DNA from: a virus
Virus record (IMG/VR): IMGVR_UViG_3300044800_000271
Location: 39,529-103,528 of that record
DNA: 64,000 bases
Direction: 5' to 3' (one strand)
The position numbers and the translations under genes are program-made. This document shows positions 16,934-23,861 of this stretch, piece after piece. Under the pieces are notes generated by a model. That model was not told where the DNA came from and did not search any database. It was given only the letters and a program-made list of their open reading frames with translations. Within the stretch, counting starts at the first letter, position 1. Each line of letters opens with the position of its first letter.

Positions 16934-17799
16934 GAAGACGGGATCAGGGTTTTGCGCGCACCAGTCCCGTAGAACCAGCCTTGGCTCAACGGGGACTTTC
17001 TTTCATTGGGCCGGATCATTACTATCTGATGTACTGCCCGCGCTGCTGGGAGGCCTTCAAGAAAGCGGTCTTTTTGCTGGGCATCGTGCGTCCCGATACT
17101 CCGCATCTTCCTATCATCCGGAAGACATTGGAGTCCCTCGGCATCGAAGCGTGGACATTCGACTGCGACGAGGAGGTCAAGCGCAAGTTGCTGGCTCCGG
17201 AACTCCCGGAGCTTTTGAGCGTGGAAGAGCTAATTAAGAGCCCGAAATGGCAAGAACTGTCCCTACGGAAGGCGATCACCATCGATGGCAAGAGGTTTGA
17301 CACGTTTGAGTCGCAGACAAGGTTCATGCGGGTAATCGAGAAGCACCACGACATTTGCCACGGGCATAACACCGGATGCGGATGGATTCACGAATCGGGA
17401 ACCGACCGAGGATATGTTTCCGATCCGTTTGGTGGACCGGGCCGCGGCGCTGGTCCGGGCGACCCTAACCGCTGGCCATTTGGGCTTTGGCAGCGCAAGG
17501 TGGACTCGCGCAGGTTCAAGGGAATCGGCATCGACACCACCCTGCTTTCCGGGGGACGTTTCGCACTGCTTATGGAAACCTGCCGCCCGCAGGATGATAA
17601 GCCAACCTACCTCATCGAGGGCCTTTCCGACCAGTTGAACATCGATGCGTGTTTGGTCGAATATTTCTCCTACGACGATGAAGACACAGCCTATGTGCGG
17701 GTGAGCGGAGGCAGGAAAAAGCGCCTGTTGAACGATTTTGTCCAAACGCTGATCGACAAGTACTCGCCGGGCATCAACCTTCCAGTCACGCGCCAATAA
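16930..17799 (+). CDS. Conserved-looking protein of unknown function
   Basis: The 289-residue protein starts within the stop of the methylase, so the two are co-translated. It has a CPRC pair near residue 37, a Gly/Pro-rich stretch near 160-180 (DPFGGPGRGAGPGDPN) and several aromatic residues. No family was recognised. The tight overlap suggests a function tied to the methylase or only to shared expression. Confidence 0.7.
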   Translation: MRRRDQGFARTSPVEPALAQRGLSFIGPDHYYLMYCPRCWEAFKKAVFLLGIVRPDTPHLPIIRKTLESLGIEAWTFDCDEEVKRKLLAPELPELLSVEELIKSPKWQELSLRKAITIDGKRFDTFESQTRFMRVIEKHHDICHGHNTGCGWIHESGTDRGYVSDPFGGPGRGAGPGDPNRWPFGLWQRKVDSRRFKGIGIDTTLLSGGRFALLMETCRPQDDKPTYLIEGLSDQLNIDACLVEYFSYDDEDTAYVRVSGGRKKRLLNDFVQTLIDKYSPGINLPVTRQ

Positions 17800-17831
17800 C
17801 CCAGCTTCCCGCCTAATTGGTGAGAGGCAAA

Positions 17832-18563
17832 ATGAACCGATACCGTAGCGTTTGGACCTCCGACCACCACTTAGGCAACCCGCTTTCGCAGGACAGGGCG
17901 TTCCTTCGTTTTCTTCGTGACACCGACGCCGATGTATTCGGGCTCGTCGGCGATTTCATCGACGGCTGGTCCTTCAGGCGTCGGTTCTATTGGCCGCAAT
18001 CCCACAATGACGTGATACAGAAAATTCTCCGCAAGGGACGCAAAGGGGCGCAAATCCTGCTGATACCCGGCAACCACGACGAGTTCTTCGAATTCCTTCT
18101 CGGCACGGCGCTCGGGCAGGTCACCGTGCAGCACGAGTACATTTATACCGCGGCGGACGGCAAACGGTACCTTGTCATCCACGGGCACCAGTTCGATACG
18201 CATGTTCCGATCTGGATGATGAAGGTCGGAAGCTGGGCCTACGACATGACCATTGTCTTCAATCATATCGTCCACAAAGTCCGGGGCTGGCTGCATATGC
18301 CCCATTGGAGCCTCAGCGCCTACCTGAAAAAGCGGGTCAAGGAAGCGGTGACCTATATGCGGGAATTCGAGGAGATCGCCGTCGAGTACGCCCGGACCAA
18401 GGGCTGCGATGGGGTGATCTGCGGGCACATACACTCTCCCGTCATCAAGGAAATAAACGGATTGATTTATGTCAATGCGGGTGATTGGCTGGAGCACTGT
18501 TCGGCTGTTGTAGAGCACCCGGACGGCAGGTTCGAAATCGTCCACACCCCAAGAAACGTCTGA
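17832..18563 (+). CDS. LpxH-like metallophosphoesterase
   Basis: The 243-residue enzyme has all calcineurin-like metal motifs: SDHH near residue 9, GDFID near 36, GNHD near 81, VIHGHQFD near 113 and CGHIHSP near 198. The layout matches UDP-2,3-diacylglucosamine hydrolase-like enzymes, which act in lipid A synthesis of Gram-negative cells. A phage copy could change host envelope lipids or cleave another phosphodiester. ATG 17832 was preferred over upstream TTG because GAGAGG precedes it. Confidence 0.85.
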   Translation: MNRYRSVWTSDHHLGNPLSQDRAFLRFLRDTDADVFGLVGDFIDGWSFRRRFYWPQSHNDVIQKILRKGRKGAQILLIPGNHDEFFEFLLGTALGQVTVQHEYIYTAADGKRYLVIHGHQFDTHVPIWMMKVGSWAYDMTIVFNHIVHKVRGWLHMPHWSLSAYLKKRVKEAVTYMREFEEIAVEYARTKGCDGVICGHIHSPVIKEINGLIYVNAGDWLEHCSAVVEHPDGRFEIVHTPRNV

Positions 18564-18594
18564 CTACCACCCTCTTTCATAGGGGTGATTTTAT

Positions 18595-18738
18595 ATGTTT
18601 GAGTTATTTAAAATTGTACTTGAGTTTGTCCTTGCAGTTGTTGTCTTTTTCGGTGGCATGTTCTTTGCCATCAAATACCCCGGCATTGCGGGTCGCATTG
18701 TCTCGGCGGTAGAGGCGTTATTTAGCAAAAGTGCCTAA
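18595..18738 (+). CDS. Small single-pass membrane protein
   Basis: This 47-residue protein (MFELFKIVLEFVLAVVVFF...) is mostly one hydrophobic helix with a short polar tail. AGGGGTGA lies six to thirteen bases before the ATG. Its stop overlaps the GTG start of the HNH gene that follows. Function unknown. Confidence 0.6.
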   Translation: MFELFKIVLEFVLAVVVFFGGMFFAIKYPGIAGRIVSAVEALFSKSA

Positions 18739-19288
18739 ATTTGTTGATCTTACGGGAAGAAAGTTTGGCAGATTGACTGTCCTTCGGCGGGGTGTATCGG
18801 CGACTCGCTTTATCCATTGGGATTGCAGGTGTAGATGCGGCAAAGAAGTCACAGTTCAAGGCGGCAACCTCACGAGCGGAAATAGCAAAAGCTGTGGCTG
18901 CTTGCAGCGGGAAATCCAACATGAACGCAGCGAGGCGAACAAACTTCGTCCTTTCGAAGCGGCCTACAACAACCTGAAACGCATGGCAAAATTAATGAAT
19001 GCCGACGTTCAAATTTCGTACGAAAAATTTCTAGGGTACACCAAAGTCACTGTTTGCCACTATTGCGGAGAAGTCATAACGTGGAAGCCCCAGGGAATTC
19101 AGGCTTATCGACTTGATCGTAAAGACCCCAAAGTTGGGTATCTGGAAGAAAATTTGGTCGTCTGCTGCGCCCGTTGCAACCTCTCAAAAACTAACCGCTA
19201 TACTCATGACGAATGGCTGTGTATGGCTCAAGCTTTGCAGCAGCTTAAACTTAGAACTACGAAATTCAAAGTAGTGGGGGTCTCTTAA
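18731..19288 (+). CDS. HNH homing endonuclease with zinc-ribbon N-terminus
   Basis: The 185-residue protein opens with a zinc ribbon of the type LTGRKFGRLTVLRR, CRCGKEV, SCGC (residues 6-57) and has an HNH nuclease core near residues 107-155 (CHYCGEVI, YRLDRKD, NLVVCCARCN). The same ribbon type is found in the HNH gene at 43755-44459. It begins at a GTG that overlaps the upstream stop. It is a selfish mobile gene cutting a specific target in phage DNA. Confidence 0.85.
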   Translation: MPKFVDLTGRKFGRLTVLRRGVSATRFIHWDCRCRCGKEVTVQGGNLTSGNSKSCGCLQREIQHERSEANKLRPFEAAYNNLKRMAKLMNADVQISYEKFLGYTKVTVCHYCGEVITWKPQGIQAYRLDRKDPKVGYLEENLVVCCARCNLSKTNRYTHDEWLCMAQALQQLKLRTTKFKVVGVS

Positions 19289-19337
19289 TGCCCGTTCCGC
19301 CCATAGATTTGTACGACATAGAGGTTAGGGGGTTAAC

Positions 19338-19874
19338 ATGCCAAAAACAGCCGTATCCAATAGAGCATTGCTCACGCTTCAGCCCACGGGGGCGTCATCT
19401 CCCGCGCTGAACCCGGTCTTCGTCGCCTGCGACCCTCTCAACGGGAATTATTTCACCGCCACTGGGCGCGACTTGGTGACGTTCTACAGCCTGCCAGCCG
19501 CCTCCGCCCCGGCATGGAGCGCTACTGTCAACTACACCGTGGGGCAGGTCGTCAACGTTGCTGGCAGCCCGCCGAATACTTACATCGCGACCGCTCCCAG
19601 CTTCGGTCAGGCTCCTCCGAACGCATCGTACTGGGCGGTGTACACGAGCTCTACGATCACCTTGTACTCGGCTCCGGACGCCTGCACGGGACGCAAGTCC
19701 GATGTCGTGAGCTATCCCGTTCCGGATATCACGGTCGCTCCCAGCAGCCCCAGCATTCCCGGAGGAGCGATCCAGTTTCAGGTTCTCCCGTCCTCGGTCT
19801 TCACGCAGACGGACGGCAGCGTGCAGTTCTTCGCCAGCAGCAATCTGGTGCAAGTAAGCGTAAATAGTTTATGA
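19338..19874 (+). CDS. Virion or fibre protein with carbohydrate-binding-like module, C-terminus cut
   Basis: The 178-residue product is Ser/Thr/Pro-rich with beta-type repeats. Residues about 58-100 (WSATVNYTVGQVV, NTYIATAPSFG, PPNASYW) resemble small chitin/carbohydrate-binding modules common in phage fibres. The frame ends exactly where a GIY-YIG-like fragment begins (19871), and fibre-like coding resumes in another frame at 19933, so the gene appears split. It may still be made as a shortened protein. Confidence 0.65.
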   Translation: MPKTAVSNRALLTLQPTGASSPALNPVFVACDPLNGNYFTATGRDLVTFYSLPAASAPAWSATVNYTVGQVVNVAGSPPNTYIATAPSFGQAPPNASYWAVYTSSTITLYSAPDACTGRKSDVVSYPVPDITVAPSSPSIPGGAIQFQVLPSSVFTQTDGSVQFFASSNLVQVSVNSL

Positions 19875-19938
19875 ATCACGGACGCACGTATGAGGTCTTT
19901 GTGGACGGCGAGCCTATAAGGCTCGTGGGGAGTACTAC
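19871..19938 (+). pseudogene. Fragment of the 5' end of a GIY-YIG-like homing endonuclease
   Basis: Translation gives MNHGRTYEVFVDGEPIRLV followed by GST, nearly the same as the first 22 residues of the intact mobile endonuclease at 46242-46931 (MTSGRTYEVFVDGKPAGLV then GST). The similarity stops after about 68 bases. It interrupts a virion gene and contains a perfect hairpin CGAGCC-TATAA-GGCTCG. Confidence 0.7.
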
Positions 19939-20334
19939 ACGTGGCCCCAGCCCCAAAACGGCTACTGGCAGAACGGGAACTGGACGACTACTCCGTACCA
20001 GCAGCCAACCACTACCACCCAAAACTTGAACACGGCCAGGAACGTCGTCCGCACTGGCAATGCCGGGAGCGTCAACGCTTCCAACCCGACCATCGGCACG
20101 TCGAATTTCGTGAACGATGCGGGCCTTACCTTCGCCAGCACCGCTTGCGGCAGCGGCTTGCCGGACGCCGCCATCAGCGGGGCGAGCGTGAACGCCCTGA
20201 CGGGCAACGTCACTTTCGCGAGCGCACCGGCCCGCAATTCCGCCGTCGCCTCTTTCGTGGTCGATCTGAGCACGGGCGCGCCCGCGGAAGCCGGGGAAGT
20301 CTCAACTTCGGAAGCAAAGGGAGAAACAGCCTAA
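19933..20334 (+). pseudogene. Downstream part of a split virion gene
   Basis: From 19933 an open frame without a nearby ATG reads YYTWPQPQNGYWQNGNW and continues Thr/Ser/Asn-rich to a stop at 20334. Its style matches the fibre-like gene upstream, but in a different frame. The only candidate starts are a TTG at 20026 or later codons. It is either the separated 3' half of the 19338 gene or a second gene with a non-standard start. Confidence 0.5.
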
Positions 20335-20343
20335 TCCGCGGTA

Positions 20344-20595
20344 TTGAGTCTCGTGGATTACAACTACTCGGCGGCGGGGGAGCATCTGTACGCATTCTAC
20401 ACTCGCTACCCTCGCCAAAACGACGGTAGCTGGCCCAAAGAAGCGGAAGACCTGACATGTCCCAAATGCGGCGCTCAGGAAATCATCTGTCCGGATGGCA
20501 CAGGCATCGAATTGGGAAACCGGGCCCAGTGCTGGATATGCAAGCATGAGTTTATAATTACGGGGAGTTGCTGGAAATGGCGGAAGATCGACTAG
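20344..20595 (+). CDS. Small zinc-ribbon protein
   Basis: The 83-residue protein has two Cys pairs (CPKCG and CWICK) about 25 residues apart, a typical zinc ribbon. The start is TTG 20344 or GTG 20353; neither has a strong ribosome site. It overlaps the next small gene. Function unknown. Confidence 0.55.
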   Translation: MSLVDYNYSAAGEHLYAFYTRYPRQNDGSWPKEAEDLTCPKCGAQEIICPDGTGIELGNRAQCWICKHEFIITGSCWKWRKID

Positions 20596-20717
20596 AAGAA
20601 AAGGACGAGCCAACGGAATCCTCGGTCGCTTGGCCGGAAGAGGGCTATTGCTCGTCCTCCGACCGGCCCATGTCGTCTTGGGAGTCTCCGCTTCAAAGCC
20701 CATTAGCATGGGCGTAA
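20577..20717 (+). CDS. Small acidic protein
   Basis: A 46-residue frame (MAEDRLEEKDEPTES...) starts at ATG 20577 with GGGGAG nine bases upstream and overlaps both neighbours. Ser/Glu-rich; no family recognised. Confidence 0.45.
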   Translation: MAEDRLEEKDEPTESSVAWPEEGYCSSSDRPMSSWESPLQSPLAWA

Positions 20718-21124
20718 AAAGGTCTGCGAATCAGCTTGCATGGGACGATTTCCCCGCGCGGAAAGAGGCCGATGGCTGGCACTGCCGCTATTGCGGAAAG
20801 GCGCTCACGGGCCGCAGGACCGCCTGGTGCGACAAGAAATGCCTCAGGGAAGTCCTTCGCCGGGTCGAGTGGCGGTATATCCGGGCGAGCGTCCTCCGCC
20901 GCGACCGCCGCAAGTGCCAGATTTGCGGGAATTGGGCCTCCGATGTCGATCACATCGTCGAGTTGGCGGATGGCGGCAGCTTCTTTGAGCTATCAAATTT
21001 GAGGGCCCTATGCTATGAGCACCATCTGGCAAAGACCCTCTTGATGCGCCGGGCGAGGGCCGAGAAGAAAAAGGTGGAGAAACGGGGAAAAGCAGTATTA
21101 ACCAGCGATGGCCCCACGGGCTAA
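20708..21124 (+). CDS. HNH endonuclease with zinc finger
   Basis: The 138-residue protein has an N-terminal Cys4-like finger (CRYCGKALTG...CDKKC) and an HNH core (CQICG, VDHIVELADGG, NLRALCYEHH). This McrA-like form is common among phage homing endonucleases but also among small nicking enzymes near packaging genes. Its last 13 codons lie inside the first copy of a 52-bp tandem repeat. Confidence 0.8.
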   Translation: MGVKRSANQLAWDDFPARKEADGWHCRYCGKALTGRRTAWCDKKCLREVLRRVEWRYIRASVLRRDRRKCQICGNWASDVDHIVELADGGSFFELSNLRALCYEHHLAKTLLMRRARAEKKKVEKRGKAVLTSDGPTG

Positions 21125-21188
21125 AGGACAAACTATGGGAAAAGCAGTATTAACCAGCGATGGCCCCACGGGCTAAAGGACAAACTAT
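21085..21188 (+). repeat. 52-bp tandem duplication
   Basis: Two perfect copies (21085-21136 and 21137-21188) of a unit beginning GGGAAAAGCAGTATTAACC. The unit carries the end of the HNH gene, an AAAGGA ribosome site and an ATG, so the duplication also duplicates a translation start. GGGAAAA is present at both joints. Confidence 0.9.
21135..21176 (+). CDS. 13-residue mini reading frame made by the duplication
   Basis: ATG at 21135 reads MGKAVLTSDGPTG and stops at 21174-21176, inside the ribosome site for the next gene. It has the same AAAGGA site and spacing as that gene. It may act as a translational coupling peptide or be an accident. Confidence 0.35.
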   Translation: MGKAVLTSDGPTG

Positions 21189-21447
21189 GGGAAAAAATTT
21201 CTCTGCGATCAAGGCCGGTACGTACTTCACTGCGGACGGCATGAGGTTCAAGAAAACCAGCGAATTGACCTATGACGATTCGATAGGGCTGGAGCACTAC
21301 ATCGGCAGCGAACTGGGCTTCGACGAGAAGATCAACGCCCCGGACGCCCCGCCGAAGCCGGGCGTGGACACCAGCGCCCGCGTGGTGAAGAGCGACGAGA
21401 CCACGGCCAAGCCCAAGAAGGCGAAGAAATCCAAAAAGGCGAAGTAA
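21187..21447 (+). CDS. Small protein with Lys-rich tail
   Basis: The 86-residue product (MGKNFSAIKAGTYFTADG...) ends in a run of Lys and Ala (KPKKAKKSKKAK). ATG 21187 was chosen for AAAGGA seven to eight bases upstream; an in-frame ATG at 21160 lies inside the repeat. A virion or DNA-binding role is plausible from the basic tail. Confidence 0.6.
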   Translation: MGKNFSAIKAGTYFTADGMRFKKTSELTYDDSIGLEHYIGSELGFDEKINAPDAPPKPGVDTSARVVKSDETTAKPKKAKKSKKAK

Positions 21448-21448
21448 G

Positions 21449-21607
21449 TTGGGCGGAAGGCCCAAACAAGGCACCATCAAATGCTCCTGCGGCAGGGTTG
21501 TCGTGAGGGGCTGCGGATGCTGGGGGGAGCCCCCGGTGCAGGTCATTCCCAATTTCTGCGCTGTGTGCAAGGCGAAAGGAAGATCAGATGGCCCAAAGAA
21601 AACCTAA
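21449..21607 (+). CDS. Small Cys-rich protein
   Basis: TTG at 21449 opens a 52-residue frame with CSCG, GCGCWG and CAVC motifs, spaced like a zinc ribbon. It overlaps the next gene's start. The start codon is weak and no ribosome site is clear, so the call rests on the Cys pattern. Confidence 0.45.
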   Translation: MGGRPKQGTIKCSCGRVVVRGCGCWGEPPVQVIPNFCAVCKAKGRSDGPKKT

Positions 21608-22220
21608 GAAGGGCACTCCGGGATACCTGCGGCAGAAAAACGCGATGAAGCGCCAGACCCTCACCCAAGCGGTCAAATATATCGACCAACTTGAGAAGGA
21701 CAATGAGGCGATGCGGTTCGATCCCGGCACCATGATCGGGAAGTTCTTCACCCAGTACCGGGAACTATCCTCGCAGAACAGCCGCCTCTCCGTCCTCTGC
21801 GCCTGCCTGCTCAAGAAATCGGGCGACAAGGTAGTGCTCACCAAGGAGGAGACGGAATCCTTCAAGGATCAGCGCATCAACATCAAGTGGGAGCTTCCCG
21901 AGGGCGTGACGGAAGCGGCGGAGGCGGCGTCATTCGTCTTTACTTATGCGGTCCAGCCGATCCAGCAGCCCGGCCAGCCCATGACCGTCGTCCCGACCGA
22001 GACGCCGGGAGCCGAATCCCCTCAAGAACCGGAACCGGAATTAGCAGATACCCCTGATGAGGCGGCCGAAACCACGGGGGGGTCGATATCCCGGCCCGAA
22101 GAATGCGATGCCACCATAGAAGCGGCCGACGAGGCAACCCGAGAAGCCGTGCACATCGCTGCCATTAGCGACCAACGCTCCGAGGAAATAATCGCAGCCG
22201 GGGACGACGACCACAGCTAG
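21588..22220 (+). CDS. Protein of unknown function with acidic C-terminus
   Basis: The 210-residue protein has a basic N-terminus, a coiled-coil-like stretch near residues 25-45 and a Pro/Glu-rich acidic tail from about 130. A terminator follows the gene, so it closes a transcription unit. A scaffold or virion-associated role would fit the composition but is not shown. Confidence 0.65.
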   Translation: MAQRKPKKGTPGYLRQKNAMKRQTLTQAVKYIDQLEKDNEAMRFDPGTMIGKFFTQYRELSSQNSRLSVLCACLLKKSGDKVVLTKEETESFKDQRINIKWELPEGVTEAAEAASFVFTYAVQPIQQPGQPMTVVPTETPGAESPQEPEPELADTPDEAAETTGGSISRPEECDATIEAADEATREAVHIAAISDQRSEEIIAAGDDDHS

Positions 22221-22245
22221 CAAAAACCCGCAAGCAGAAATTTTG

Positions 22246-22272
22246 AGCCTCTCTCTCCGGAGGGGCTTTTTT
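22246..22272 (+). terminator. Rho-independent terminator
   Basis: AGCCTCTC pairs with GAGGGGCT (one T-G pair), loop TCTCCG, followed by TTTTTT. It lies 26 bases after the 21588-22220 gene. Confidence 0.75.
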
Positions 22273-22346
22273 ATTGGGCTTTTTCGCATTGCCAGTGAGA
22301 TAATTTTCGCCCGACTTTTTGCCCCTTTGAGTGAGGCGGCCGGGCG

Positions 22347-23132
22347 ATGAAGCTTGGATTCAAAAACCCTTTTAGGAAGCGTCCAGTTAAAGCTTATTGG
22401 TGGAACCAGGTTCCCAATTTCGGCGACGCCATAGCTCCGCTCCTGCTCGAACACTTTGCCGAGATCGAAGTCGAGTGGGACACGATTTCCCATTCCTCGA
22501 TAGTCTCGGTGGGCTCGATCCTTGAGCACATCCCGCCGCTCTGGGACGGCTACATCCTCGGGTCCGGCAGGCTGATCGAAAACTCCCGTCTGCAATTGCA
22601 GCAGCTTAGGTCCGGCGTGACCGCCAAGATTCTCGCCATACGCGGGCCGCTGTCGGCGAGGGGAATACCGGGCAGCTTCGCCTTGGGCGATCCCGGCATA
22701 CTGGCCGACGAGCTTGTCGGGCCGCAGGAAAAGCAATGGGACCTGGGGATCGTTCCCCATTGGCAGGACAAGGAATTGGCGGCAAGGTTTATCCCCCTGA
22801 TTCAAAAGCCCTACATCACCAAGGTCATCAACCCGAGCGGAGACCCGCTGGAGGTGCTGCGCCAGATCGGCGCGTGCCGCAAGATCGTGACCTCTTCGCT
22901 GCACGGAATGATCGCCGCGGACGCTTTTGCCATCCCGCGCCGGGTAGAAATGTGCTCGGCAATGGAGAAAGATGGGGGTTTGTATAAATTCAAAGACTAT
23001 AGTGCGTCAATTCAAACTCCGCTCGAAATCGGCAAAGTAACCGCCCCATCTCGATTTCGGGTTGAAGATCGAAAATTCGAAATATATGACGCATACCGAG
23101 CTTTGAAGGATGCCATAAGGAAGGGGCAATGA
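22347..23132 (+). CDS. Polysaccharide pyruvyltransferase family protein
   Basis: The 261-residue enzyme shows the family pattern: NQVPNFGDAIAPLL near residue 21, SVGSIL, ILAIRGPLSARG, LGDPGILADEL and VTSSLHGMIAADAFAIP near 190. These enzymes add ketal pyruvate to sugars of surface polysaccharides. Next to the glycosyltransferase downstream it suggests modification of virion or host glycans. It overlaps the following HNH gene by four bases. Confidence 0.85.
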   Translation: MKLGFKNPFRKRPVKAYWWNQVPNFGDAIAPLLLEHFAEIEVEWDTISHSSIVSVGSILEHIPPLWDGYILGSGRLIENSRLQLQQLRSGVTAKILAIRGPLSARGIPGSFALGDPGILADELVGPQEKQWDLGIVPHWQDKELAARFIPLIQKPYITKVINPSGDPLEVLRQIGACRKIVTSSLHGMIAADAFAIPRRVEMCSAMEKDGGLYKFKDYSASIQTPLEIGKVTAPSRFRVEDRKFEIYDAYRALKDAIRKGQ

Positions 23133-23860
23133 GAACGGGCTATAAATTCGCGTTAAAGCACGTGTGTGTTGGGACTGCGGGCAAAGAATGCACTGCTTCG
23201 GTGTCCCGCCTTAATGTTCGATGCAAGTTGTGCAACACACGGGAACAAATGAGAAAGCGAATAGCCTCTGGAAAAAATGTTGAAATCAACACCCGATATC
23301 GAAAGGCCCATTTGGAAGAGATCAAAAAACAGGATCATCAACGATATTTAACACATAGGAATGAAGTACGAGCGAGATCAAAGAAATATTGTGAAGATAA
23401 CCCAGAAAAGGTGGCAGCTACCCTCGCCGAATACTACAAAGCCCATCAAGCGAAGATAAAAGATAGGTCTTTACAATGGAGACACAACAATCCAGAACGG
23501 GCGTATGAAAACCACCGTAGATGGAAACGTAACAATTTGGCACGGTGTAATGAGTTGAACCGTAAGTGGAAAAAAGCCCACCCAGAAACCAGCCACGCAT
23601 ACTGTGCCCGTCGTAGAACTCGTGTAGCCGCTAATATGGACGCTTTTGATATAGAACTGTCAAAAGCCTATCGAAAAGCCATTGCCAACGACCCTTGTTT
23701 TTACTGCGGTGATCTCGGTGAACAGGACGACCACTATAACCCCCTAGCTAAAGGAGGTACCGACCATTGGTGGAACTTAGTTCGTGCTTGCATATCCTGT
23801 AACTATCATAAACATGATATGCATGGGGATGACTTTCTTAGCCTCTTAAGGGGGAACTAA
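23129..23860 (+). CDS. HNH homing endonuclease
   Basis: The 243-residue protein has a long basic repeat-rich middle (YYKAHQAKIKDRSLQW and similar helices, likely DNA-binding) and a C-terminal HNH core (CFYCGDLGEQDDHYNPLAKGG, in parts, then NLVRACISCNYHK). AT-rich codon use separates it from its neighbours. It overlaps the stop of the pyruvyltransferase and ends two bases before the next ATG. Confidence 0.8.
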   Translation: MRTGYKFALKHVCVGTAGKECTASVSRLNVRCKLCNTREQMRKRIASGKNVEINTRYRKAHLEEIKKQDHQRYLTHRNEVRARSKKYCEDNPEKVAATLAEYYKAHQAKIKDRSLQWRHNNPERAYENHRRWKRNNLARCNELNRKWKKAHPETSHAYCARRRTRVAANMDAFDIELSKAYRKAIANDPCFYCGDLGEQDDHYNPLAKGGTDHWWNLVRACISCNYHKHDMHGDDFLSLLRGN

Positions 23861-23861
23861 A

